A stretch of 64,000 nt of DNA from Mesorhizobium loti R88b. Its GTDB lineage: Bacteria > Pseudomonadota > Alphaproteobacteria > Rhizobiales > Rhizobiaceae. The DNA is taken from contig NZ_CP033367.1 of assembly GCF_013170845.1 (NCBI RefSeq), positions 5,767,001 to 5,831,000 of the forward strand. The letters run 5' to 3'. Positions 53,699-62,356 of the stretch are shown here, one piece after another (the stretch's first letter is position 1; the number at the start of each line of letters is the position of its first letter). The notes under the pieces are model-generated. The model was given only the letters and a program-made list of their open reading frames with translations, searched no databases and was not told the origin of the DNA. Both the position numbers and the translations under genes were made by a program.

Positions 53699-55092
53699 GA
53701 CAGATCAAGCCTCCCGAACCCGCTCTGCGCCGCCAACAGGTGAAGCCTGCTACCGCTCCATAGGGCTGCCGTCGCCGCGAGGTCCAGCCCAAGCAGCGTT
53801 GGGCTGACGGTATCGGCGATCGGCAAGGCAATGCCATGCGGATCATCGGCGGACTGCCACCAGGCATCGCCACGATCGTCCAGCAGGATCGCGCCGGGCG
53901 GCAGCATGATAGGACAGTCGGTGAGCCACGGGGCCGTGTCCAGTTTAGCGACATGGGACGCGAGCGGATCGGCTGCGTCAAAGCCGAAATCCGGCCATTC
54001 CCTCGACAAGACATCGCCCTTGCGCTCGACCACCAGCGCCCGCAACGGCTGGCGTGCCGGATAAAAGACCAGCCTTGCATCGAAACGATCGCCCGGCGTG
54101 AACGCGTTGGATCGACGGCCGGCGGAGGCCGGAAAATAGTCGAGCAGCAGGGCGAATCGCGGACTGGCGCTCTTCAGATCGAGCAGCCAGGTCGAATGGC
54201 TGACAAGACCGTCGCGGCGCGTCTCGATCTTCTCGCCGAGCACCTCCCAGACGCTTTCGACCTGGATCGCGTCGGAATTGGCCAGAACCTGCTCGCGGCT
54301 TTCCGAAGTTGATACCAGCCGCCGCAGCTCGGCGTCATCAGGTGTCGATCGCCAGGCCTTGGCCAGCAGCACGAGCTTGCCAAGTTCTCGGATCGCGGCG
54401 TCCGGGCGCTCTTCGCTGCGCAACCCCATCAGCCGGGATGGAATCTCGTCGATGCGGCCGGCAAGCGCTGTCGCCTTCATGTCGACCAGCCGCGCCGCAA
54501 TGCGGCGGCAACGATCGCTGCTGTTGTCGACAAAACCGGCAAGGCCGAGCCGCAGTTGATCCGATATCCATTGGTCGAGCTCGTCCAGTGCCGCCGAAAC
54601 CGCGGAGCGCGTATCCTGGGCGCGCTTGCGCTGCGCGGCCTCGCGGCGTTCGATCGCCGCTGCGTCCTCGACGACAGCGCTTTCGTCGTCGCGCAAGGCC
54701 TCGCCAATGCTCTTGCCTCCTGCGCCGGGCACCGATGCAGCCGGCTGCGACGTCGTCTTCCGACGACGGCCGAGCCAGTCATTCACCCATTCCGGCGTCG
54801 AGTCGGCTGCAACAAAACTGGCTGGCGTGGTGGCGGCGATCCACATCAGCGCCAACGTGTGCTTGCAGGGAAATTTTCGTGACGGGCAGGTGCATTTGTA
54901 GCCGTGGTCGCCGGTGTCGACGACCACGCGATAGGGGTTGGAGCCGGAGCCTTGGCATTCTCCCCAGATGAGCCCCAGCTGTTCGCTCTTTTCGAGCCGG
55001 GGCCAGTTCGATTGCCTGGTCAACTTGGAAGCGGAGCTCAGCGACGCCTGGTCGGGCGCGAGCGCTTCGATGGTTTTCAAGTCAAATTCCAA
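53695..55092 (-). CDS. SWIM zinc-finger protein (YehQ-like), first gene of MoxR operon
   Basis: About 465 residues. The SWIM motif CTCPSRKFPCKH (residues 67-78; CxC-x6-CxH) should bind zinc and perhaps nucleic acid or protein. The remainder is helical, with a C-terminal beta-rich part. A GTG at 55125 would add 11 residues; the TTG at 55092 is preferred because GAGAGG lies six bases before it and gives the typical start of the family (LAPDQASL soon follows). It heads the five-gene operon. A further 183 bases of non-coding sequence separate it from ftsZ2 upstream. Confidence 0.82.
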   Translation of the reverse strand: MEFDLKTIEALAPDQASLSSASKLTRQSNWPRLEKSEQLGLIWGECQGSGSNPYRVVVDTGDHGYKCTCPSRKFPCKHTLALMWIAATTPASFVAADSTPEWVNDWLGRRRKTTSQPAASVPGAGGKSIGEALRDDESAVVEDAAAIERREAAQRKRAQDTRSAVSAALDELDQWISDQLRLGLAGFVDNSSDRCRRIAARLVDMKATALAGRIDEIPSRLMGLRSEERPDAAIRELGKLVLLAKAWRSTPDDAELRRLVSTSESREQVLANSDAIQVESVWEVLGEKIETRRDGLVSHSTWLLDLKSASPRFALLLDYFPASAGRRSNAFTPGDRFDARLVFYPARQPLRALVVERKGDVLSREWPDFGFDAADPLASHVAKLDTAPWLTDCPIMLPPGAILLDDRGDAWWQSADDPHGIALPIADTVSPTLLGLDLAATAALWSGSRLHLLAAQSGFGRLDLS

Positions 55093-55308
55093 GCCGCGCC
55101 TCTCATCGCTCGAACGAACGCCCACTGTCAGTATAGATGGCCTGATGTGACGGATTCTTGTAGCAGCAGAGGGATAGAGGTCGATACAGCCCAGTGCAAT
55201 AGTTGCGCCAGCCGATCTGGTCCACAGGCAAGACAGCAGCCTTTCAGCGCCGTCTTCCTGGAGAATACGAGCGACCGATCGCTACTATGCTTGTGCGACG
55301 GACATGGC

Positions 55309-56346
55309 TTACTGCAGCGTCCGCAATGGCGATTGAGCGGCGCGGTCATGCGCGACGCCGGCACCGGCATCCTCCGCGCCAAGCGCGCGGTCGAGACCGG
55401 TCGCCACCACCGAAACCCTGAAGCGGCCTTCCATGCTCTTGTCGAAGATCGCGCCGACGATGATGTCGGCATCCTCATAGACCTCCTCGCGGATGCGGGT
55501 GGCGGCCTCGTCGACCTCGAACAGGGTCATGTCCCTGCCGCCCGATATCGAGACCAGCACGCCCTTGGCGCCCTTCATCGACATTTCGTCCAGCAACGGG
55601 TTGGCGATCGCGGCCTCCGCAGCCTTCATCGCCCGGCCGTCGCCTGACGCCTCGCCGGTTCCCATCATGGCGCGGCCCATGCCGCGCATGACCGATTTGA
55701 CGTCGGCGAAATCGAGATTGATCAGGCCTTCCTTGACGATGAGATCGGTGATGCAGCTGACGCCGGAGTAAAGCACCCGGTCGGCAATGACGAAGGCGTC
55801 GGCGAAGGTGGTCTTTGCATCGGCGATCCGGAACAGGTTCTGGTTCGGGATGACGATCACCGTATCGGCGCTTTCGCGCAGCCGCTCGATACCTTCCTCG
55901 GCCATCTGCATGCGGCGCCTGCCCTCGAAGGTAAAGGGCTTGGTGACGACGCCGACAGTCAGGATGCCGGCCTTGCGCGCCGCTTGCGCAATGATCGGGG
56001 CGGCGCCGGTGCCGGTGCCGCCGCCCATGCCTGCGGTGACGAAACACATATGCGTGCCGGCCAGATGATCCATTATTTCGTCGAGCGATTCCTCGGCCGC
56101 GGCACGGCCGATCTCCGGCAGCGAGCCGGCGCCCAATCCTTCCGTGACGTGTGCGCCAAGCTGGATCAGCCGTGTCGCCTTCGACATGGTCAGCGCCTGC
56201 GCGTCGGTGTTGGCGGCAATGAATTCGGTTCCCTGAAGCTGTTCCACGATCATGTTGTTGATGGCGTTGCCGCCACCGCCGCCGACGCCGATAACGGTGA
56301 TCTTGGGTCTCATCTCGGAGATTTCCGGCTTCTTGAACTCGGCCAT
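55309..56346 (-). CDS. ftsZ2: Second FtsZ without C-terminal tail
   Basis: 345 residues containing the whole GTPase domain: [14 protein letters not shown], the tubulin signature [12 protein letters not shown] and T7 loop [11 protein letters not shown], so it should bind and hydrolyse GTP. After the globular domain only about 25 residues follow; there is no long linker and no FtsA/ZipA-binding tail. Rhizobia such as Sinorhizobium carry a similar short FtsZ2 that is not essential. The ATG at 56346 follows GGAGAAG; the frame extends 15 codons upstream. No dcw-cluster genes are adjacent. Confidence 0.93.
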   Translation of the reverse strand: MAEFKKPEISEMRPKITVIGVGGGGGNAINNMIVEQLQGTEFIAANTDAQALTMSKATRLIQLGAHVTEGLGAGSLPEIGRAAAEESLDEIMDHLAGTHMCFVTAGMGGGTGTGAAPIIAQAARKAGILTVGVVTKPFTFEGRRRMQMAEEGIERLRESADTVIVIPNQNLFRIADAKTTFADAFVIADRVLYSGVSCITDLIVKEGLINLDFADVKSVMRGMGRAMMGTGEASGDGRAMKAAEAAIANPLLDEMSMKGAKGVLVSISGGRDMTLFEVDEAATRIREEVYEDADIIVGAIFDKSMEGRFRVSVVATGLDRALGAEDAGAGVAHDRAAQSPLRTLQ

Positions 56347-56400
56347 GCCTGCTTCTCCTTCGCCAATTTGCGCGCGCTTCACGACCCACAAGCAGACTGC

Positions 56401-56628
56401 CTAGAAGGCATTGCGATCGAGCGGCATGACGCGAATCAGTCCGTCCGGATGGGTGACCCAAAAAGCCAGAGAGCGGCCGGACGTGCAAGTGCGCGCAAGG
56501 TCAAGATTTGTGATGGCGATATTGCAGGCCGCAACGGAGATACCGCGCGCCCGCAAGCCAGGCCGAAAAGCCAAGCAATCCGGGCAACGCGCCAAGTCTT
56601 GCCGCGCAAGGATTGAAGCGTCTATCAT
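56401..56628 (-). CDS. Small hypothetical protein upstream of ftsZ2
   Basis: A 75-residue frame with a plausible C-terminus (VTHPDGLIRVMPLDRNAF) and several cysteines. It lies 54 bases before ftsZ2 on the same strand, in a 382-base gap (56347-56728) that otherwise holds only control sequence. No family is recognised, and the opposite strand is also open, so it may not be real. Confidence 0.3.
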   Translation of the reverse strand: MIDASILARQDLARCPDCLAFRPGLRARGISVAACNIAITNLDLARTCTSGRSLAFWVTHPDGLIRVMPLDRNAF

Positions 56629-56728
56629 GGCCCTACAGATCGCAGGGTTCGGCATCCCGCCATGCTCGGCCCGATCGCGATTGTCCGTGGTCGTCAGGCC
56701 AGATTTCAGAACGAATGAAGCCCCGCCA

Positions 56729-57427
56729 ATGGCCGACAGAACACAATTCGGGTTGACCGCGGTCGACACCGTCCCCCTGCACGAGAAGGTCTATCTGGAG
56801 CTTGTGCGAGCCCTGATGTCCGGCCAGTTCACGCCTGGCCAGAAGCTGACCTCGCGCAAGCTCGCCAAGGAACTCGGCACCAGCGACATGCCGGTGCGCA
56901 GCGCCTTCATGCGGCTGCAGGCGCTGCGGGCGCTGAGCCCGATGCCGAACGGCAGCGTCGAAGTGCCGGTCATTTCGGCCGACCGGTTCTCGCAATTGAC
57001 CGCGGTGCGCACGATCCTCGAAGGCTCGGCGACCGAGCTCGCGACAAAGCTCGTCAACGGCAACAATCTGCGGGCGATCCGGCGCCACAGCACCGAATTG
57101 ACCCTGGCGGCCCGCAAGGGCGATATCGACGACTATCTCAGGAAGAATTACGCCTTCAAGTTCTCGATCTATCGCCATTGCGGTAACGAGCAGATGATCT
57201 TCCTGATCGAGACCGTCTGGATGCAGGTCGGACCATTTCTCAGAAACCTCGCCATGGGCTTCGAGGACGACCTCTCCTCCATCCTCGACATCGACTATCA
57301 CGAGCAAGTCGTCGCGGCGATCGAGGCCCAGGACGGCGCGCGCGCCCGCGCAGCCATCGTGCGCGACATCGATGAAGGTGCCGCGCATATCCTGCAGCAG
57401 GCCAGATTTCCGGGTGCAAGGCCTTAG
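56729..57427 (+). CDS. GntR-family (FCD) transcriptional regulator
   Basis: About 232 residues: winged helix (GQFTPGQKLTSRKLAKELGTSDMPVRSAFMRL) and a C-terminal helical FCD domain with metal-binding-type histidines (IYRHCGNEQM, DIDYHEQVVAAI). It lies 133 bases upstream of a glutamine-synthetase-like gene and presumably controls it. The ATG at 56729 gives the canonical FadR/FCD length; the frame is open much further upstream without coding character. Confidence 0.88.
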   Translation: MADRTQFGLTAVDTVPLHEKVYLELVRALMSGQFTPGQKLTSRKLAKELGTSDMPVRSAFMRLQALRALSPMPNGSVEVPVISADRFSQLTAVRTILEGSATELATKLVNGNNLRAIRRHSTELTLAARKGDIDDYLRKNYAFKFSIYRHCGNEQMIFLIETVWMQVGPFLRNLAMGFEDDLSSILDIDYHEQVVAAIEAQDGARARAAIVRDIDEGAAHILQQARFPGARP

Positions 57428-57541
57428 AAATGTCCCTTGGCTTTCCATCCTCTTGCCTCTATGTTGCGATCGCAGATCGCGCAATTGGTTTTGAAATGCC
57501 TCCCGACATCCCGGCTAGTGACTTGAAAAAATAAGGAAAAG

Positions 57542-57561
57542 TATCCGGTATCAACCGGATA
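57542..57561. promoter_or_regulatory. Palindrome at the glutamine-synthetase-like gene
   Basis: TATCCGGT-ATCA-ACCGGATA is a perfect palindrome with 8-bp arms that ends on the first base of the longest coding frame. GntR-type operators have this size. A second smaller palindrome (AAAACC-AGA-GGTTTT, 57629-57643) precedes an alternative start. Confidence 0.5.
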
Positions 57562-59003
57562 TGCTTTTCGAAAACTCACAAGCATTTTTTACCAGGGATA
57601 GCGCAGCCGATCAGGCTTGGGCACTTCGAAAACCAGAGGTTTTAAAATTGAGCGATGCAATTGCGGACGTCCTGAGCTGGCTTGAAAGCAGAAACGACAT
57701 CCAGAGCCTGAGAGCGGCGGTGTGCGACCTCAACGGCGTCATGCGGGGAAAACGCATTCCCGTCGAGCAGGCCCGCAAGGCACTGGAGGGCAAGCTGCGC
57801 ATGCCCTACTCGCTGATCGGGCTCGACATCTGGGGCGAGGATATCGAAGGCAACACGCTGGTTTTCTCGACCGGCGATGCCGACGGGCTTTGCCAATGGA
57901 CCGGACGGGGCATTCTGCCTGTGGAATGGACGGCGCATCCGACGGCGCTCGTCCCGCTCTGGCTTGCCGACGAAAATGGTGCGCCCTATCTCGGCGACCC
58001 CCGGCGGGCGCTGGCCCGCATCCTCGATCGCTACAAGGCGCTCGGCCTGACCCCGGTCGCGGCAACCGAACTCGAATTCTATCTGGTCGATCCGCAGTCG
58101 CAGCGGCCGGTCGGGCCTGTCTCGCCGGTCACGGGACGGCGGCTCGATTCCGATGCCGCGCTGTCGATCGACGAGATCGACGATTTCGAATCCTTCATCC
58201 ATGACGTCTACGAAGCCTGCCGGGCGCAAGACATTCCCGTCGATACGGCGATCGCCGAAAATGGCGTCGGCCAGTTCGAGATCAATCTGAACCATGTCGC
58301 CGACGCCTTGCGGGCAGCCGACGACGCCGTGCTGTTCAAGCGTACGGTCAAGGGTATTGCCCGCAAGCACGGCTTTGCCGCCTGTTTCATGGCCAAGCCT
58401 TATGGCGACCGCGCCGGCAATGGCTTTCACGTCCATTTCAGCCTCGTCGACGCCGAAGGCCGCAACGTGTTCGACGACGGCACCGATCAGGGTTCCGAAA
58501 TCATGCGCCACGCGGTCGGCGGGCTGCTCGCGGCGATGGCCGAGAGCACGCTGGTGTTCGCACCGCATTTCAACTCGTATCGCCGGCTTCGCCCGCGGTC
58601 CTACGCACCGACCGCGGTTGCCTGGGGCTACGAGAACCGCATGGTCGCGATCCGCATTCCCGGCGGCCCGACCGGGGCGCGCCGCATCGAGCATCGCGTG
58701 TCGGGAGCGGATGCCAATCCCTATCTGGTGCTTGCCGCCATATTGGGCGCGGCGCTGATCGGCATCGAAAGGCAGATGTCGCCGGGCGATCCGATCGGGA
58801 ACGATGGCCAAGGCGTCGTGCCGGCCAAGCTGCCGCCGGACTGGGCCTCCGCGATCGCCACCTTTGAAAGCGGAACGCATGTGGCGGAAATCTTCCCGGC
58901 GATCCTGCGCGACTCCTTCGTCGCTTGCAAACGCCAGGAATTGAACACCTTCGCCCTCAATGTCAGCGACTTCGAGATCGAGACCTATCTCGAAAGCGTT
59001 TAG
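57561..59003 (+). CDS. Glutamine synthetase-family protein (gamma-glutamyl ligase type)
   Basis: 480 residues in the longest frame. Glutamine synthetase active-site motifs are intact: ATELEFYLVD, GVGQFEINLNH, GNGFHVHFSL, NSYRRLRP and RIEHRVSGADANPY. The N-terminal DLNGVMRGKRIP is the variant seen in gamma-glutamylpolyamine synthetases (PuuA-like) and related GlnT-type enzymes, not in GlnA. It would ligate glutamate to an amine, with ATP. The ATG at 57561 lacks a ribosome binding site and overlaps a palindrome; a TTG at 57648 after AGAGG would give 451 residues and is a real alternative. Substrate unknown. Confidence 0.87.
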   Translation: MLFENSQAFFTRDSAADQAWALRKPEVLKLSDAIADVLSWLESRNDIQSLRAAVCDLNGVMRGKRIPVEQARKALEGKLRMPYSLIGLDIWGEDIEGNTLVFSTGDADGLCQWTGRGILPVEWTAHPTALVPLWLADENGAPYLGDPRRALARILDRYKALGLTPVAATELEFYLVDPQSQRPVGPVSPVTGRRLDSDAALSIDEIDDFESFIHDVYEACRAQDIPVDTAIAENGVGQFEINLNHVADALRAADDAVLFKRTVKGIARKHGFAACFMAKPYGDRAGNGFHVHFSLVDAEGRNVFDDGTDQGSEIMRHAVGGLLAAMAESTLVFAPHFNSYRRLRPRSYAPTAVAWGYENRMVAIRIPGGPTGARRIEHRVSGADANPYLVLAAILGAALIGIERQMSPGDPIGNDGQGVVPAKLPPDWASAIATFESGTHVAEIFPAILRDSFVACKRQELNTFALNVSDFEIETYLESV

Positions 59004-59081
59004 GCTGCGCCATCGGCGCGGACGACCTTCGAACAGCCGTAAAAAGCATGGACTTGCGGTACGGGCCTGAACCGGGCATAA

Positions 59082-59102
59082 ACATGATAATTTTTATCAT
59101 GT
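59082..59102 (+). promoter_or_regulatory. Iron-responsive operator (RirA-type) before the AraC gene
   Basis: ACATGATAA-TTT-TTATCATGT is a perfect palindrome with 9-bp arms that contains TGA-N9-TCA (59085-59099), the rhizobial iron-responsive operator. A plausible promoter (TTGCGG at 59054, CATAAA at 59077) places the transcription start inside it, so a bound repressor would block transcription when iron is plentiful. Confidence 0.72.
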
Positions 59103-59105
59103 ATT

Positions 59106-60011
59106 ATGCTTGGAGATAGACAAGACTTGACCTTCGTTGCGCGCATGGAAAGTCGGATCGAGGGCTTTTCAGTCATCGGCGACCTGAAATGGCACCTGTG
59201 GGACGGCGTGATCGCCGACCTCTGGGATGTCTCATGTGGTGACAGGGCCGAAGGCTACTACGTCTCTCCCGATCCCCGGCTGTTTGTCGCACTCGACGTC
59301 GATGGCGACGGCGCCTTCTTCGTCGAAGGCGCCAAGGGCGAAGTATCCCGCTACGACAGGGCTCTTTCGATGGCCTATATTCCGGCCGGGGTGCCGATCC
59401 GTGGCCGGGTCGAGGGATTGCGCCGGATCCGGCATCTCGACCTGCATTTCGATGTGGCGACGCTGACGCGCCGCTTCGGCCGTAGCCTTGATCGGGAAGC
59501 CTTGCAGATGTCGCGCTTCCAGTTTCGCGACGACCGGGTCGCGATGCTGGCGGGCCTGATCGCCGCTGAATGCGGCAGTGACGAGCCGCTGCATGATCTC
59601 TATGGCGAGGGCCTGCTCAATGCCTTGTTCGCCAGCCTTTTCCAGATCGATCAGCCAGGTGCCGCCAGGCGTCGGTCGCCGCTGTCGCGGCGCAAGCTGC
59701 GCCTCGTCACCGACTACATAGACGCGCATTGCCTGGACCGGATCCGGCTTGCCGATCTCGCCGCGCTGACCGGCCTCTCCGAAACCGCGATGAGCCATGC
59801 CTTCAAGGCGGCAACAGGCGTGCCGCCGCACCGCTGGCAGATGCAGGCTCGGATCGACAGGGCGAAGGCGATGATGGCGCGTCGGGCCGCCTCGCTGGGC
59901 GACATCGCCGAAGCGACCGGCTTCTTCGACCAGGCGCATCTGACGCGGGTGTTCAAGGCGGTGGTCGGCGTGACGCCCGGCGCCTGGATGAAGAGCGCCG
60001 GAAGCCCGTGA
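59106..60011 (+). CDS. AraC-family regulator of siderophore uptake
   Basis: 301 residues in the longest frame: N-terminal ligand or effector region and a C-terminal double helix-turn-helix (LADLAALTGLSETAMSHAFKAATGVPPHRW; IAEATGFFDQAHLTRVFKAVVGVTPGAW). It lies 136 bases upstream of a TonB-dependent receptor gene. PchR/RhrA-type AraC activators that respond to a ferri-siderophore are the expected class. The ATG at 59106 has no ribosome binding site and is close to the operator; a TTG at 59127 (after GGAG) or ATG at 59145 are alternatives. Confidence 0.85.
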   Translation: MLGDRQDLTFVARMESRIEGFSVIGDLKWHLWDGVIADLWDVSCGDRAEGYYVSPDPRLFVALDVDGDGAFFVEGAKGEVSRYDRALSMAYIPAGVPIRGRVEGLRRIRHLDLHFDVATLTRRFGRSLDREALQMSRFQFRDDRVAMLAGLIAAECGSDEPLHDLYGEGLLNALFASLFQIDQPGAARRRSPLSRRKLRLVTDYIDAHCLDRIRLADLAALTGLSETAMSHAFKAATGVPPHRWQMQARIDRAKAMMARRAASLGDIAEATGFFDQAHLTRVFKAVVGVTPGAWMKSAGSP

Positions 60012-60096
60012 TATTTCCGCAACATGAAGCCGCGATGTCCCCCGTTTGGGCAAGAACGGACAAGCCGCCCAAATCCATCCAATGACCCGCAGATAA

Positions 60097-60124
60097 GTTG
60101 AGATAAATGATCAAGTATCTCAAC
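60097..60124 (+). promoter_or_regulatory. Inverted repeat and iron-box-like site before the receptor gene
   Basis: GTTGAGATA (60097-60105) and TATCTCAAC (60116-60124) form a perfect 9-bp inverted repeat ten bases apart, and 60099-60113 also fits TGA-N9-TCA. This is 24 bases before the receptor start. It could bind RirA, the AraC regulator, or both. Confidence 0.6.
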
Positions 60125-60147
60125 GACCGCAGACGGGGACCTACCTG

Positions 60148-62334
60148 ATGAGCAGACTTTACTGGATGAAGGCGCTTCTGGCGGCCAGTGTCGCGGCGGC
60201 CGCGATGATGCCGCCGATGGCCGCCTTCGCGCAGTCAGTACAGAGCAGCACCCAGCTCGAGCCGGTGGTGGTCGAAGGCGAAGCGGGCGACAGCGCCACC
60301 GGACCGGTCCAAGGTATCGTTGCCAAGAAAACCAAGACCGGCTCGAAGACGGCGGCCGACATCAAGGAGATCCCGCAATCCGTCTCGGTGGTCGGCCGCC
60401 AGGAGATCGACGACCAGGGCGCGCAGAAGGTCGATGAGGCCCTGCGTTACACGGCCGGCGTCTTTGCGCAGCCCTTCGGCCCAGACAGCGATACCAACTG
60501 GCTGTTCATCCGCGGGTTCCAGGCGACGGCCACCGGCACCTACATGGATGGCCTGCAGCTGTTCAGCTATGGCTTCGGCGGCTTCTATGTCGACAGTTTC
60601 GGGCTTGAGCGCATCGAGGTGCTGAAAGGCCCGGCTTCGGTGCTCTACGGCGGCAGCAATCCCGGCGGCCTGGTCAACTATGTCAGCAAGCGGCCGGAGT
60701 TCGAACGCAAGCGCTACATCGAGACCGGCATTAACGATGCCGGCAATGTCTATCTCGGCTTCGACATTGGTGACGTGGCCAACAATGACACGGTCAGCTA
60801 CCGCATCAACGGCAAGGTCGCCGGCGGCGACACCTACAGCGACCTGCAGAATGGCTGGCGCGGCTTCATCTCACCCAGCATCACCTGGAAGCCGGACGAA
60901 GCGACCACGCTGACCATCCTGGCCAATTACAGCCATATCGACGAGAACCACAATGGCGGCAGCTTCCTGCCCTACGAAGGAACGGTCACCGACCGGATCA
61001 TTGGCGGCGTCAACTACGGTCGTATTGACCCCGACGCGAACTTCACCGAACCGAGTGTCGATCTCTACAAGCGTGAACAGGGGTCGATCGGCTATGAGTT
61101 CGAGCATACGTTCGACAATGACTGGACGGTGCGCTCCAACACACGCTACAGCGCGGCGAACATCCAGGAAGTCAGCGTCTATCCCAATGGTTGGGTAAGC
61201 CCCGCATCGACGCAACTGAACCGCATCAATTTCGGCCACGACACCGATGCCAAGACATTCCTGTCGGACCTGCAGATCGAAGGCAAGGTGCAGACCGGTG
61301 CGGTGGAACACACTTTGCTGGCCGGCATCGACTATAAATACTACAATATCGATCAGGTACAGTCGTCGGCCCTGTTCGGTACGACGCCGCCGATCGATGC
61401 TTTCACCCCTGTCTACGGCTCGACGCTGACGCCTCGCGTCAGCTATCTCAGCCAGAATCTGACCCAGCAGCAGCTAGGCTTCTACGCGCAGGACCAGTTG
61501 CGCTTCGGCGATGGCTGGCTGGTGACGCTGAATGGCCGCTATGACCGCGGCTGGCTCGGAGCCGATAATCGTCCGACCTTTTACTCGGCGAGCCCCAGCG
61601 CGCAGAGCCAGACCGTCGGCGACTTCTCCGGCCGTGCCGGCCTCGCCTATGAGTTCGCCGATGGCGTGACGCCCTATGCCAGCTTCGCGACTTTCTTCAA
61701 TCCAGTCATCGGTACCGACGCCAACGGCAATCTTTTCAACCCGGAGACCGGCCAGCAGTACGAGGTCGGCGTCAAATACGTGCCGACCTTTATCGATGGC
61801 CTGTTCACCGTGTCGCTCTTCGACCTTACCCGCCAGAATGTAGCGACCGCGACCGCCGCCAACCCCTTTGCCCAGTATCAGACCGGCGAAATGCGTTCGC
61901 GTGGTGTGGAGCTCGAGGGCAAGGTGAACATCACCGAGGATTTCAAGGTAACCGGCGCTTTCACCGCGTACGATCTCAAAATCACCAAGGACAAAGAACC
62001 GACATATGTCGGCAAGACACCTTTCATCGCGCCAGAAGTGATGGCGTCCGCATCGGTCGACTACACGTTCCGTGGCGACTGGTATGACGGCATCTCGGTC
62101 GGCGGTGGTCTGCGCTATCTCGGATCGTCCTGGGCCGACAACGCGAATACGGCGAAGGTGCCGGCCGTCACGCTCGCCGACCTGAAGCTCGGCTACGAGA
62201 AGGAGAATTGGGGCGTCGACCTCAACGTCACCAATCTGTTCAACAAGACCTATGTCGCCAGTTGCCAGACGACGCTGACCTGCTCCTATGGCGAAGGCCG
62301 CTCGTTCAAGCTGAAGGTGCACACGACTTGGTAG
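60148..62334 (+). CDS. TonB-dependent siderophore receptor (FhuA/FoxA type)
   Basis: 728 residues: a signal peptide ending at AAFAQ, a TonB box-like EPVVVEG, the plug domain (about 60-190: SKTAADIKEIPQSVSVVGRQEIDD, LKGPASVLYGGSNPGGLVNYVSKRP), then a 22-strand barrel ending in the aromatic TTW required for outer-membrane insertion. It takes up a ferri-siderophore, most likely a hydroxamate given the downstream FhuD/FhuB-like genes. The start follows a GGGGAC sequence 11 bases upstream. Confidence 0.93.
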   Translation: MSRLYWMKALLAASVAAAAMMPPMAAFAQSVQSSTQLEPVVVEGEAGDSATGPVQGIVAKKTKTGSKTAADIKEIPQSVSVVGRQEIDDQGAQKVDEALRYTAGVFAQPFGPDSDTNWLFIRGFQATATGTYMDGLQLFSYGFGGFYVDSFGLERIEVLKGPASVLYGGSNPGGLVNYVSKRPEFERKRYIETGINDAGNVYLGFDIGDVANNDTVSYRINGKVAGGDTYSDLQNGWRGFISPSITWKPDEATTLTILANYSHIDENHNGGSFLPYEGTVTDRIIGGVNYGRIDPDANFTEPSVDLYKREQGSIGYEFEHTFDNDWTVRSNTRYSAANIQEVSVYPNGWVSPASTQLNRINFGHDTDAKTFLSDLQIEGKVQTGAVEHTLLAGIDYKYYNIDQVQSSALFGTTPPIDAFTPVYGSTLTPRVSYLSQNLTQQQLGFYAQDQLRFGDGWLVTLNGRYDRGWLGADNRPTFYSASPSAQSQTVGDFSGRAGLAYEFADGVTPYASFATFFNPVIGTDANGNLFNPETGQQYEVGVKYVPTFIDGLFTVSLFDLTRQNVATATAANPFAQYQTGEMRSRGVELEGKVNITEDFKVTGAFTAYDLKITKDKEPTYVGKTPFIAPEVMASASVDYTFRGDWYDGISVGGGLRYLGSSWADNANTAKVPAVTLADLKLGYEKENWGVDLNVTNLFNKTYVASCQTTLTCSYGEGRSFKLKVHTTW

Positions 62335-62356
62335 CCGTGTGCCGAACCCGCCAGCA

